DNA from: Sorex araneus
Lineage: Eukaryota; Chordata; Mammalia; Eulipotyphla; Soricidae
Direction: 5' to 3'
Assembly (NCBI RefSeq): GCF_027595985.1
Contig: NC_073305.1
Coordinates: forward strand, 86,174,626-86,238,625
Length of the DNA stretch: 64,000 nucleotides
Shown: piece after piece, positions 34,640 through 45,766 of the stretch
Layout: each line of letters opens with the position of its first letter
Position numbering within the stretch: the stretch's first letter is position 1
Made by a program: the position numbers and the translations under genes
Notes under the pieces: generated by a model
The model's input: only the letters and a program-made list of their open reading frames with translations
Databases searched by the model: none
Told to the model about the DNA's origin: nothing

Positions 34640-35560
34640 AGCTACTTGACACGGCAAAGTTTGGCTTCATTCTGTTTTCAAATTGAAAATTTATCCAGAA
34701 ATGAGAAAAACCACCACACCCAACAATGAATTAATAATAGCTGCCAACTAGCTGCTGGAGCCATTATATTCATAATGCCTTCTAATGCTGTTCGCACATT
34801 GCCTGCGAAAGAGAATTTGTCCTTAAGCTGCTTATTTTCAAACTACATGTGAAGACAACAAATTGTATGGCATGTTTATCCAATAAGGCATAGCAAGGAA
34901 ACTAAAGAATCAGATGGGAGGGAGTGAAAAGAAATCGAAATTTAACAGCTAGCCAGCCTGAAATAAAGCAGGCGAGATTAGGAGACACATGTACAATTCT
35001 CCACGCTCCCTAAAGTCTCTAGCGAAAAGGTAGAAATGAACTAATTTATTAGTAAAATCACATCAGGGGCAGTAATTTCATGTTAGTGAATTTACATGTA
35101 ATAACATTAGGATCCCCACCTCTATTTCACCAGTGTGGCCCTATCCGATGATGAATGAGGTGCCTAAAGAAAGATGATGGTTTGATTGTTTTCACAGCAA
35201 ACAGATCAGCATTTTAATTTTTTGCCTCTGTGTTTATTGCTTATTTGGCCCCTTGCTCAGCTTGTAAAAACTTGGCTAAATGGAAATGAATAAATGTAAT
35301 TACTGCGGGTGACAGTGGTAATCTGTGTGGGTTTTTCATATTGGCTTTGCTAGCGTTAATCTAATCACCGGAGAATATGTGTCACCGCGCAAATGCACTG
35401 ATGGAAAGCAGACTTCTCTGTCAGTGCCAAGTAGACAGACCGGGAAACACGGAGGCGCTGGCTGCTTCTGCACCCACTTCTCGTTTCCTGGGGTTGGCCG
35501 TGCAGTAACTACCAAAATGTTCAGAAAGGTGAAGGTACCTGGATGAAGCAGTTCTCAGTT
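34640..35560. other. Candidate conserved non-coding block
   Basis: Nearly 1 kb without any recognised repeat in a repeat-rich window, with balanced composition and TAAT/ATTA motifs (34,729, 35,038-35,060, 35,358). Notable words are TTTGATTGTTTTCACAGC (35,180), TAAATGTAATTACTGC (35,292) and AATATGTGTCACCGCGC (35,373, rare CpGs). Long stretches read like deeply conserved enhancer sequence, but this is inference from one genome. No promoter or coding frame. Confidence 0.35.
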
Positions 35561-36420
35561 TAAGGGAATCCCAAAGAAAGCAAACAGATGACCTCAAAGC
35601 CCAAACAAATGGAAAACCGATGTTTTCCCCATCCTGGAGATGAGGTGTCCCGGGACACAAAGCAAGTAGAGAGGGAAATTTTTAATTTCTTCCCCATATT
35701 AAGTGGCTGGGAGGTGCTGGTTAATACGTGGCTTCACCTTTCAGAGTTTTGTTTTCTATCTGAAAGATTGAGATGGGACAGTTCCGATTATTTGACGTTC
35801 AGCGCAGGGGGAGCAGCAGGGGGTGAGCCAGCAATCAGTGTGGGGTAAGAAGGATGAAATGAGATAATGTATGTTAAAGTGCCTTACAGACTACAAAGCA
35901 AAGCTAAATGGAGCAGAAGAAAAACCTCAGAAATAGACTTTATTATATATAAGATTTATTTTATCAAAGCAGCAGGGAAACAAAGGATTATTCAGTAAAG
36001 GGGTAGCATTTTGGAAAGAAAAATAAATTGTAAGTCGTGACTCCAAGTAGTGGTTGAAAGTAATTTCAGATGCATAAAATAATTACATATGAAATTAAAT
36101 GTTAGGAAAACCATATGAGTAATTTAATATTCACTAGATTGCAGGGATTTGAGAGAAGAAACACTGCATTGAAAGATGATCAAGAAATCATGAAGGCAGA
36201 ATAAATAAATTTCATGATATTAAAGTTATAAACTCTGCACTTACAGTAGCCCAAATGAAAAAAAAAATCAACAAATAAGGCAAGAAATGATATCCAAATT
36301 ATATAAAAAATCTCACTCATTTTTTAAAGTTAAATCCTATTCCAAATTGAAAGGAATATTCCAAATTGAAAAATTTGTTTTTTGTATACTTAGAAAATAT
36401 AGTTACCAAAGAGAAATACA
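35561..36420. other. Unique sequence, MIR trace
   Basis: A fragment at 35,850-35,920 (GATGAAATGAGATAATGTATG, GTGCCTTACAGACTAC) looks like the 3' part of a MIR. The rest is AT-rich without content. Confidence 0.45.
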
Positions 36421-36790
36421 ATTAATAAATGTATGAGAAAAAATGTTTTAACCTGCCAAGAAACAATGAAAAATGAGAATTCAAATAAATAACAAAAAAT
36501 GGCTAATATTTGTTATTTTCAAATATATGGACAAATAGAAAAGATCTAAATTGAGAACAGAAGTTGAAATTAGTATATACTTTTTGGAAATTAAAAGGCA
36601 TTAAAGTTATCATCATATTTAACCCATTAATTACACTTCTGGAAATAAAATTGAAATCATATTTTAAAAGAAAGAAATAATTGCAGCTCTAAAAAGACAC
36701 ATAACTAAAAATTCAGAAATGATAAAATATCCACACTTATTTCTCAAAATTTAAATAAACACATTAAGTCCTCATTATGTTTTAAAATGG
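36421..36790 (+). mobile_element. Ancient L1/HAL1-type fragment
   Basis: Weak but ordered L1-like words: TTTTAACCTGCCAAGAAACAA, TTTTTGGAAATTAAAAGGCA, AACCCATTAATTACACTTCTGG, AAAGAAATAATTGCAGC. Strongly diverged. Confidence 0.45.
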
Positions 36791-37236
36791 TGTTTGTGAA
36801 ATAATTCTGTTTTTTAAAAAAAAACTGATTTTTTAAATGTGAAATAACTTGATAGAAAAGTGAGAGGAAAAAAAACATTTCAAACCTGTATTTTCCCATC
36901 AATGCCCATTGGATAACTCAAATCTCAGCTTAGTATTTGGCCTAATGGCAGTTTCTAAAGCAGCATTGACAAGAGAAAAAAAGAAAAAGAAAATCATTAT
37001 TGACTTAAAGCAAGTAACCTGGTGAATGGATATGAGAGCATACTATAGGGAATAAATAAAAGAGGACTAACAAATGATAGTCTCGGGATAGGCAAAAATG
37101 GTATGAAGGGGGTGGGGATATGGCATATAAGAAAGTAAACAAAAAGTTACAAGTATTTTGAAAATGGGATCATTCAAAGGAATCTTTAAAATTGAGATAT
37201 ATAAAATAATCATTTCATTAAATCTAAGAAAGAACA
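36791..37236. other. Unique AT-rich sequence
   Basis: No recognised content. Confidence 0.5.
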
Positions 37237-37660
37237 AAAGGAAAGAAGGGAAGAAGGAAGAGAGAAGAAGAAAGTAGGGAGGAAAGAGAAAGGAAGGAAG
37301 GATGAAGGAAGGAAGGAAGGAAGGAAGGAAGGAAGGAAGGAAGGAAGGAAGGAAGGAAGGAAGGAAGGAAGGAAGGAAGGAAGGAAGGAAGGAAGGAAGG
37401 AAGGAAGGAAGGGAGGGTTGGAGGTAGGGAGAGAGGGAGGGAGGGAGGAAGGGAGGGAGGGAAGAAGGGAGGGAGGGAGGAAGGAAGGAAGGAAGAAGGA
37501 GGGAAAGGAGAGGAGGGAGGGAGGGATGGAGGGAGGGAGAAAAAGAATGAAAGAAGGAAGGAAAGGAGGGATGGAAGGAGGGAGGGAGGGAAGGAATAAA
37601 AGAAGGAAAGGAAGGAAAGGAGGAAGAAGGAAGGAAGGCGAAGAAGGGAAGAAGAAAAAA
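37237..37660. repeat. (GGAA)n purine tract
   Basis: Almost purely purine on the plus strand. A pure GGAA array of about 30 units (37,290-37,410) is followed by GGGA/GGAG-rich variants. GGAA is the ETS-family core motif. Frames through it are Pro/Ser or Lys/Glu/Gly strings and not genes. Confidence 0.97.
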
Positions 37661-38234
37661 GAAAATATAAAGGAACAAGTGAGAATAGAGAATATCACTT
37701 TTGCAGATACCCTCAGTAAAGAAATCATGCTAGCTAGCCCTTTCTATGTTGAGAGACTTTTATCATTATACTGTCAACCTGCAGATGGTATCAGGAATAT
37801 AAAGCCTCAGGCAATCTGCAAGGAAGGTAGCTCAAAGGCTTATAACTTTCTTGTGAAGTCAAAAAAAGCATAACAAAACCAAAGTGAGGTCTTCTCTAAG
37901 GAAGGCAATACAAGGACTAATCTGATTCTGTACAGGAGTAGACCTTCACTCCTTTAAGATGCTCTGTCATTCCTTAATGCCACCTGAATCCCCTGACTCC
38001 TTCCCCCACTCCCATCCATTGCTTCTCACCTGTCGCTTCTCCCTCTCCCATCCACTCTATTTTTTTCTCCCTTCTCCCTATACTCAAAAGCTAAGAGTGA
38101 TCTAGGAATCCCCCCTTTGAATCATTGCAATCCTTCATCTAGTAATTCTAACTACCACCTTTCCTGATATCATCCTGAGTTTATACTTTCTCACTGTGAA
38201 ATCATGAGACCCAAACATTAGCAACCAAAATTTT
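37661..38234. other. Unique/old repeat sequence
   Basis: The stretch 37,960-38,180 is C/T-rich and shares AGTGATCTAGGAATCCC with the antisense L1-type end near 588, so it may be part of an old L1 3' region. No gene. Confidence 0.4.
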
Positions 38235-38420
38235 AAAAAGTGCCAGTCAAGAGGGCGGGCTGGGATGGTGAAGGGTGTGGGAGAGAACCTGGGAACATGG
38301 GTGGAGGAAAGTCGACCCTCATGGTGGTATTGTGCTGGGACATTGTTTGTCTAAAACCTAACTACAAATAACTTTGTAAATCATGGTGCCTTAATGAAAA
38401 ATTTAATTTATTTTTTAAAT
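38235..38420 (+). mobile_element. L1-type 3' UTR end
   Basis: Sense: GGGCGGGCTGGGATGG, GAGAACCTGGGAACATGGG, CAAATAACTTTGTAAATCATGG, GTGCCTTAATGAAAAATTTAAT. Same order as the L1 end at 33,110-33,233. Confidence 0.7.
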
Positions 38421-38684
38421 GATGCAGTGCAGTAATTAAGTTATGATTAAAAAAAAGGAAATTAGGGAGCTACAGCAGTCTGCCAGGACTCTTAACTAAG
38501 AACACCTTCTCTCAAGAGGGTCAGTCTGAAAAGAAGCCTGCAAAGGAGTTAAACTATGAAGGAATATTAAGCTGAATCTGTTATACCCTAGAACCCTGGG
38601 CAGACAAGTTATTTGTGAAACATAACTTGCTGGTAAAAGAATGATGATTAATTGCATTTAAATAGTTTAACATTTATTTTAGAA
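38421..38684. other. Unique spacer
   Basis: No recognised content. Confidence 0.4.
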
Positions 38685-38815
38685 AAACACTGTGATTTAC
38701 AGTTGTTCATATTACTGTTGTTTTCAGTAAACAGTTCCAATACCAGTTCCACACCCCCCCACCACCACCACCCAGTGTGAAGTTCCAATTTTAAAATCCT
38801 ACCACTCACCTACAT
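38685..38815 (-). mobile_element. Antisense L1-type 3' terminus
   Basis: GTGATTTACAGTTGTTCATATTAC and CCAATACCAG, then C-rich CACCCCCCCACC, match the layout at 200-330 and 27,390-27,450. Confidence 0.55.
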
Positions 38816-38978
38816 CTCTGGAAGGTGTTGTGATGAGTTTAGGAAGGACAGCACCAGACATGTTATAATCACTGGAACAATGCTTGTGCGTCCAAGAACA
38901 GACTTTTTTATAAAAGCTTCTTGGTTAACTTCAGGGATGTGGTGAAGCTGTTTTTTCTGGAAGAAAGCATTCAACTAT

Positions 38979-39131
38979 TTTGTTGTGGTGGTGATGGTGC
39001 TCAGGGCTTACTCCTGGCTCTGAACTCAGGGATCATTCCAAGTAGGTCTCATGGGACTGTGATACCCATTATTTAACCCAGGTCAACCTTGAGCAAGACA
39101 AGTGTTCTATCCTCTGTACTATGGCTCTAGT
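38979..39131 (-). mobile_element. SINE type A (old)
   Basis: Antisense copy: GTGATGGTGCTCAGGGCTTACTCC, GAACTCAGGGATCATTCC, AACCCAGGTCAACC, ATGGCTCTAG. Confidence 0.82.
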
Positions 39132-40167
39132 TTGTTACTGCTATTTTTAGAGACCACCAGTACAGTGATTTCAGTGTCTAGGAAATCAATTCATTGAATC
39201 CTCCACAGTTAGAATGTTCTATTCCTTTCTGACAAGAGCTGGGATTCTCAACTTGCCTGAGCATCAGTGAGGTGATTTGCCTCTTTGAGGTCTAAGCTAA
39301 ACCAGACACTTGGGCAGGAATTCCCGCGCTTTTGCTGGGAGAGGGGTCACCACCCACACAACATCACTGCCACTGAAAGAAAATCGCGAGGATTCACTGC
39401 CTGATGATAACAAATGTACAAGCACAGTACTCTTGCTTGACAAATAAATAAATAAATAAATATGGGGAAAAGTTTCTTTTATGTCCCAGGGAATTATTAC
39501 ATTTAGGTGGAGTGCTTAGAGGTATAATATGAGTTGGATAATTTTCACAGCATTTGATGTAGTGAATGTTATGGGGCTTTTCCCTGACACATAATCAGTA
39601 TTAAGCCAACATTTATAAAATAAAAAATGAAACCAAGTTTCTCACCAGGAAAATTGGTTTCAGTCCAACAAGATGTCCTACGGCATCCTTATAATTTTTA
39701 GGTTTCAGTTTTCAGTACTCACTTTTACCACCCAGGGTTGACATTTAGAAAATAAAGGATCCTAGATGCCCCTTTAATGAGAAGTGAACCAAAATATTAG
39801 GAGAATCTACAACCTCAAACAAATCAATATTTAATTGTAGACATCGGTTTGAACCTTTTCTTGGCCTCTTTCTACTATTAAATTGTTTAATTACTATTTT
39901 TTTGTAAACTTTATAGATCAGCTGTCTTAATACTACACTTAATTTAAAAAATGATTTTTGTGTGGTCAAGGAGATTATAAATTTAAGGTATCAAATTTCT
40001 GAAATAATTAACAGTAATAATATATCTGCATTTAATAGTATGTATTTAAACAAAGGGCAAAAAGTAATATAGTTATAAGGGTAACATATCTATATTTATA
40101 GTTTTTAAAAATATTTATGGATACATGATATATATCACACATTTATTATGCTTTTACAAAGTTTGTG
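39132..40167. other. Unique sequence
   Basis: Includes a five-unit (AAAT)n run (39,443-39,462) and a segment at 39,240-39,270 (GATTCTCAACTTGCCTGAGC) that might be a decayed MER5-type end. No gene. Confidence 0.45.
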
Positions 40168-40347
40168 CCTGGGGTGGAAGAACTAATACAGTGGGTAATG
40201 TGCTTGATTTGCATGCATTTAACCTAGGTTTTATTCTCAGCACAATATGTGGTCCTCTGAGCTCTACCAGGTGTGATCTCTGAACACAGAGCCAGGTGTC
40301 AGCCTGAGAATTGCTGGGTGTGACCCCAAAACAACAGCAATAACAAA
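40168..40347 (+). mobile_element. SINE type A (old)
   Basis: Sense copy: GGGGTGGAAGAACTAATACAG head, AACCTAGGTTTTATTCTCAGC, AATATGTGGTCCTCTGAGC, GCTGGGTGTGACCCC, then an (AACA)-rich tail. Confidence 0.85.
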
Positions 40348-40829
40348 GGCATATGACTGGGTACCATCATATATTTATTAAACAAATAATTGATGGAATT
40401 GGCCTGAGGCATCTTTTTTCACTTGCACTCCAAAGTTTACTGTTTTTTGCATCATATGAATACCAGAAATTATTTAGGGATAGAAGTTATCTTAGGAAAC
40501 AATGAAAAGAGATAATATAGCTCATTGTAGTGATTTGGAAAAGTTGAGACAATACAGGAGTTTTGAACTTTTGGATTATGAGTATTTTTGTTATTGATAG
40601 GGAAACAGTGCAAAAGATAATTATGCAACATAAAATAAGTACTGATAAGAGAACAAAATCGACTGGTCTGGTTGATATTAAGGGGAATTTGGAAAATAAG
40701 CTAAAAGTTTAAAGGGTCTTGAATGTCTTATCAAGAATTCTAGGCTTTCTCCATTTAAAAAGTGATCTAAATTCCTAAATACAAATATTAAAATTACCCC
40801 AACAATGTATTCTTTAGTTTTAATATTAT
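40348..40829. other. Unique AT-rich sequence
   Basis: No recognised content. Confidence 0.5.
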
Positions 40830-40841
40830 AGAAATTTTGAG

Positions 40842-41087
40842 GGCTGGAGCGATAGCACAGCAGGTAGGGCTTTCGCCTTGCACTCGGCTGACCCGAGTTC
40901 AATTCCTCCGCACCTCACGGGGAGCCCGGCCAGCTACCGAGAGTATCTTGCCCGCATGGCAGAGCCTGGCAAGCTACCCATGGCATATTTGATATGCCAA
41001 AAACAGTAACAGCAAGTCTCACAATGGAGATGTTACTGTTGCCTGCTCGAGTAAATTCATGAGCAACGGGATGACAGTGACAGTGAC
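40842..41087 (+). mobile_element. SINE type B, full length, with TSD
   Basis: Near-intact copy with several surviving CpGs: GGGCTGGAGCGATAGCACAG, TTCGCCTTGCACTCGG, GAGCCCGGCCAGCTACCGAG, GGAGATGTTACTGTTGCC, ending GATGACAGTGACAGTGACAG. TSD AGAAATTTTGAG (40,830) / AGAAGTTTTGAG (41,088). One of the younger type B copies here. Confidence 0.97.
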
Positions 41088-41099
41088 AGAAGTTTTGAG

Positions 41100-41589
41100 C
41101 TGGACTAATGATAGTCTTAAATGAGTAGCCTCTATCTTAAATACAAATATAAAAGTAAAAAATCCATCAAAATTATCTATTTTCTAACTAGTGTCATATC
41201 CAGAAAAAAAGGTTTTGTGATAATTGCAAAATTATTTCTCATATCTCATAACTACTGCAGTAGCCTACCTATGCCTTGTTTTTTATTTGTAAATCAAAGA
41301 AGTTAAAGTGTGTTCTGAGTCCTCCTTGCTCAAAAGCATTTCATCTATTTGGGAAACGGGAAGAAAGAGAACGCTGTGAAAAATTATGTACTTTGCTCCT
41401 GAAGCCCAAATCTTCTTGAAAAAGGGAAATAAGCTGAAAATTGTCGTTGGTAGACAGCAGTGGGTATTACTTCCTACTCTGCTTTCATTTGTGAAAGTGA
41501 AACCTGAGCCAGACAAGGCTCTTTGCCTTCTAGTGCCCCACTATTGGTTGTAGAGGAGTTGTGCTAAACTCATCTCTCAGTCAGGTATT
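41100..41589. other. Unique sequence
   Basis: No recognised content. Confidence 0.5.
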
Positions 41590-41822
41590 TAGTGGCGTTT
41601 GCCTTGCATGTGGCTGACTTGGTGTGGATTCCTCCACCCCTCTTGGACAGCCCAGCAAGCTACCGGGAGTGTCATGCCTGCATGGCAGAGCCTAGCAAGC
41701 TACCCATGGCGTTATTTGATATGCTAAAAACATTAACAACAAGTCTCACAATGGAGACATTACTGGTGCCTGCTTGAGCAAATTGATGAGCAATGGGATG
41801 ACAGTGACAATGGCAGTGACAA
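41590..41822 (+). mobile_element. SINE type B, head truncated
   Basis: Starts inside the head (GGCGTTTGCCTTGCATGTGG) and continues through the body and the RTE-like tail, ending GATGACAGTGACAATGGCAGTGAC. Confidence 0.93.
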
Positions 41823-42970
41823 ATATTAAGCAGGGGAACTCTGGTAAAAAGATGCCATACTGGTCACTGACCAGGGATCCTTCACTGATACTGTGCTGTG
41901 AAGATTGTCACCTCAGGTGCAAAGCCATGTCTGAATAAGTGAAGGAGGAAAGGAAAACAAAACTGAATTCAAGATAGCAAAAACAGAGCAGAATGCAATT
42001 TTAAAATCAGGATAAATGCTCTTATACATAACATAGTAGGACTATAATTAAAAGAACCAATGCATAGTTAGATTCAGGAAACAGTTATGATCTATGATCC
42101 AACAGGATAAAATATGTATGAGGGGAATTATTTTATTTACACATGTGAAGTCATATTGGTACAGTACAAAAATTTATAGGGGTTCAATAGAAAATCAAGA
42201 GCCCAAATTTGAAGTTGAAAAAAGGTAAATTAAGTAGATAATAGAAAGGGAGGAGCAAAAGTACCCAATTAGATGGGTTTGCTAAGACTGAAGCTGAGTT
42301 GGAAGAAAGTAGAGTGATAAGAACTGGTAACTGTTGAAACACACTTGAGACAAACAAAAACAGCCTTCTGAACTTTCCTTTCTCTATCTACCACTATACT
42401 GTTAACTATTTCTTGGAACCCCAAATCACGAGCATTTCTTTTCATACACTAATTTCATTCCAACACTCTGTATTGCCAGCTACAACTGTATGCCCAGCTA
42501 CATCATCACTGCTTTTTTTCTTCCTCTACTTTCTCTTTGAACTTGGTATATATCTACAAACCTTTGAGTGAAATTCTTACCCATAGTTCCAGGAATGTAT
42601 AGAATAATTACTCTCTGGACTCTCGTTTTACAGATACGCATGCTCAAGAGAGTGCTCCTAGTCATATTTAGAGTTTTTATTTCTCTATTTTTATTGAAAG
42701 ACTGTGATTTTTAATGCTGTTATTGATAGTTTCACTTACTCATTCTTGGACTGTCAAATCCATCTCTGGAGTGCTCACTTCCCTCCTCCAAAGTCCCAGG
42801 GACCTTCACAGTCCTTGCATAGCCTCACATAAGCACACTTCTATAGATAACTCCGAAGTGCACATGTTAATTTCATATTTATATGGTGTAATATGAATGT
42901 CATTGTAGTGATAGCATCTATAACACCTTATGGGTTATAATTTATTAGAAATATTTGGGTACCTCATAGC
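41823..42970. other. Unique AT-rich sequence
   Basis: No gene. The segment at 42,680-42,720 (TTTTTATTGAAAGACTGTGATTTTTAATG) recalls an L1-type 3' terminus but is too short to call. Confidence 0.45.
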
Positions 42971-43056
42971 TTTTTGTGGGGATAGTGCTTGCAGAAGCTG
43001 GTGATTTGAGGGCTGTACTCTGGGTTCCCACATGGAAAGCATACAATCCAGCCTTT
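42971..43056 (-). mobile_element. SINE type A remnant
   Basis: Weak antisense match: GTGGGGATAGTGCTTGCAG, GGGCTGTACTCTGGG, GGAAAGCATACAATCCAGCC. Confidence 0.45.
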
Positions 43057-43077
43057 TAAGATGGCTCCCTGGTACCT

Positions 43078-44140
43078 TGTAGGATAACATAGCCTCCGGT
43101 GGTTTAGGTTTATTGGGTTACTACCATCACAGTGCTCCCATTCCTGTGTTTATTTGTAACTTCTTTCTTTGCATGCTCTTGACCTGTAAATATTGGTTTT
43201 CTCTTCTTCTTAAGTCCTTTGCATAGTTTATTCAGAGCTATGTCCTTTTGTATGGACACAGGAAAACTGTAGCAAATGCTATGCTTTGTAACCTGGGAGT
43301 CATTTGACTCTACATGTTATTTTCCTCTTGGGCACCTGTTCTCATCAACTAAGCCTCAGCTGCCCTTACTTCCTAGCACCCACAGAAACAGGGTCCCAAC
43401 CAGGGACCAGACGGACCCAGGACAAGTGGTCAGTTATGTGCTATGGGCCTAGCCAAAGTACCTAATGCTTAACTATAAGTTAAGAGCTTGGTCATGGACA
43501 AATGCTGTCATGATCAAAAAAGTAATAACTAGATTGGGACCCTGCTAGAGAGTTAGGAATGATTAATCTGACCTAAACATTGTAGTCTGAGTCTGCAAGA
43601 TGTTCCCAGGAGAGCTGCCCTGTAAGCCTCAATGTATCTCTTACTGTGTCCATACAAAAATAACTAGTTTTGAGATGTTGATGGAGTTTTCAGAATGAGG
43701 AAAGGAGAAAAACACCTTAAGAGGTATTTTGCCTGCTGGTAGTCAGGAAGGGCTTTGGAATGCCCCTAGGTAGTATTGTCTTTGAACCTGGTGGGCCCTC
43801 AGGAAGGGCTTTCTTATGATGATTTTGCTACCTGTGTGTGTATAGCCTAGAGGGCAAGGTGGAGAGACACAAGTAGGGGGAGAGACTGGTAAGGGCAGAA
43901 CCCAGAGGAGGAGAAGGAAGGAGCTAGGAAGGAAGAGTGCATGAGATGAAAGACAGAAGATTGAATAACTAATCATCAACAACCAGTTTGGTCCTCGTTC
44001 TTCCCTCACTGGTCCTTGGCCAACAGCCATCCTGATTCAGCCCATATATAGCAGCTCCAGAGCACTGAACGCAGTCGGTGAGACAGAGCCGCCCGGAGAG
44101 TCTGGGAGCACACACCCTTCGGTGTGCATAGTTTTTTACA
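43078..44140 (+). mobile_element. Solo LTR, copy 1
   Basis: A roughly 1,063-bp element beginning TGTAGGATAAC and ending TTTTTTACA (TG...CA rule). It is collinear with copy 2 (52,755-56,486) at ATGTCCTTTTGTATGGACACAGG (43,241), CTTACTTCCTAGCACCC (43,366), CTATAAGTTAAGAGC (43,473) and ATGCTGTCATG (43,504). Near the right end, CATATATAGCAG (44,044) is a possible TATA box and CACCCTTCGGTG (44,114) a small hairpin. The flanks GTACCT/GTAATT would be a decayed 6-bp TSD. The sense frames have no gag, pol or env content. Confidence 0.7.
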
Positions 44141-44444
44141 GTAATTCATCTAGTTTTTAGTGAAATATGCACTCCAAAATATGGGAAATCTTGACAATAT
44201 TCCTTTGAATTCTGTCCTGTTCCTCTTTGTGCTACTTGCGTTTAGTGAACTTCGTTCTTCTTTTCTAAATATATAATCTTGAAGTCGCCTTTTACTTTCT
44301 TTATGTGACACAGAGTGAAGATTTGTATCAATGATTCATAGCATCCTGAAACTTAAAAACACTAGCATCATTATTATAGTATGTAGATACTATACAAGTC
44401 AAGAGAAATGATTATAAATACAATAGGCAATTGTCTGTAGATTT
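44141..44444. other. Unique AT-rich sequence
   Basis: No recognised content. Confidence 0.5.
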
Positions 44445-44640
44445 TACTATGAGTCAGGTATTGTTCTAGATGCTTTCTATGTGTTAACACTTTTAACATC
44501 CAATTAAAACTATGAGATAGATGTGATAATTATCCTCATTTTATAGATGTCAATACTGAATCAAACTAAATGAAGTAGTTTGCACAAGATCACACAAGAA
44601 AATGGTGAACGATAATTCTAAACTATGAGTTAATGGTTAT
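44445..44640 (-). mobile_element. MIR
   Basis: Antisense core: AGGTATTGTTCTAGATGC, AACTATGAGATAGATGTG, ATTATCCTCATTTTATAGATG, GCACAAGATCACACAAG. Confidence 0.85.
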
Positions 44641-44670
44641 TAATTCCTAGTAATGTCTTCTTTATTTTAT

Positions 44671-44824
44671 CTTTTTTGGTTTAGGGGCCACACTCAGAAG
44701 TGTTCATGGATTACTCCTGACTGTGTGCTCAGGGATTACAACAGGTGAACTTTGGTGAGTCACAGAGGGTGCCAGAATCAGACCCGAGTCAACAAGCACC
44801 CTACTTGCTGTATTATCTGCCCAT
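44671..44824 (-). mobile_element. SINE type A (old)
   Basis: Antisense copy: TTTAGGGGCCACACTCAGAAG, GTGTGCTCAGGGATTAC, GCCAGAATCAGACCCGAGTC. Confidence 0.83.
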
Positions 44825-44912
44825 CGGATAACTATTTTTAACATTAAGACATCACTAGTGAGACAGCCTCAGAAGTGAGCCTTTCAGCTCCAGAAGCACA
44901 AGTTACAAATAT

Positions 44913-45531
44913 CACTGTATAGCTGTCATCCCGTTCTTCATCTATTTACTTGAGCGGGCACCAGTAATGTCTCTATTAAACTCAGCCCTGAGATTTTAGC
45001 CTCTCCTTACTCGTCTTTCCCAATGATTGAAGGTTCTTTCACAGGGAATGAGACCTATTGTTACTGTTTTTGGCATATCGAATATGCCACGGGTAGCTTG
45101 CCAGGCTCTGCTCTCGGTAGCTTGCTGGGCTCTCTGACAGGTATGTATATATCTTTTACTGTATTTGGAATATGAATGCGCCATGGGGAGCTTGCAAGGT
45201 TCTCTCGTGTGGGCAATAGAGTCTTGGTAGCTTGTCAGGTTCTCCAAGAGGGAGAACAAGGCTATTAGAACGAGGCGCTTCTGGGAGCTTGGTTTTATAG
45301 TCTCTGGCTGTTGGCTGTTGGTGGATTGCACAGCGCCAGGGGCAGTTTGCGGGTGTTGCTGCCAAACTACTGGAAAATGGGGGCTCTGGCTGGAGAAGAC
45401 CCAGTCCCAATCCAAGCAGGCTTGGATATCTCAGCCCCGGGTCCCGCACACCTGGGTTCCACTGCTGTTCCCTTCATGCATGAGGCTCATCCGAATGTGT
45501 GGAGACTGGCCTTGAGCCACAATATGAACTA
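44913..45531 (-). mobile_element. 619-bp RTE-tailed retroposon (long type B relative)
   Basis: One insertion, proven by the perfect 13-bp TSD AAGTTACAAATAT (44,900-44,912; 45,532-45,544). On the minus strand it begins with a GC-rich 5' module (45,531 to about 45,240) that includes a TGCATGAGGCTCATCCG segment also seen at 27,852 and 55,337. It then enters a type B-like body, part of which is present twice (45,065-45,140 and 45,150-45,240). A block of about 78 bp absent from ordinary type B copies follows (44,979-45,056). It ends in the RTE-like tail GAGCGGGCACCAGTAATG (reversed) and CACTGTATAGCTGTC. No tRNA-like head is present. No coding capacity. Confidence 0.8.
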
Positions 45532-45612
45532 AAGTTACAAATATGTAGAGCGTTTATTCATGCACAATAAACACTCTGTGTGACCAATTGAAAGAGTTAA
45601 AGAAAATAAGCC

Positions 45613-45766
45613 CGGGACCAGAGAGAGCATGCAGTGGGTAAAGAGCTTGCATTGCTCACTGCTGATCCCTGGATTCCCATGTGGTCCCAAGAGCAACTGC
45701 AGGAGTGATCCCTAAGTGTAGAGCCAGAAGTAAGCCCCTGAGCATCACTGGGTACTACCAAAATAC
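45613..45766 (+). mobile_element. SINE type A (old)
   Basis: Sense copy: GGGACCAGAGAGAGCATGCAG, GATCCCTGGATTCCCATGTGG, AGAGCCAGAAGTAAGCCCC, GGTACTACCAAAATAC. A type B SINE inserted in its tail. Confidence 0.85.

Noticed and set aside
37067..37873. Pro/Ser-rich and Gly/Arg/Glu-rich open frames of 150-200 codons
   Set aside because: Translation of the GGAA purine tract, with low-complexity composition throughout.
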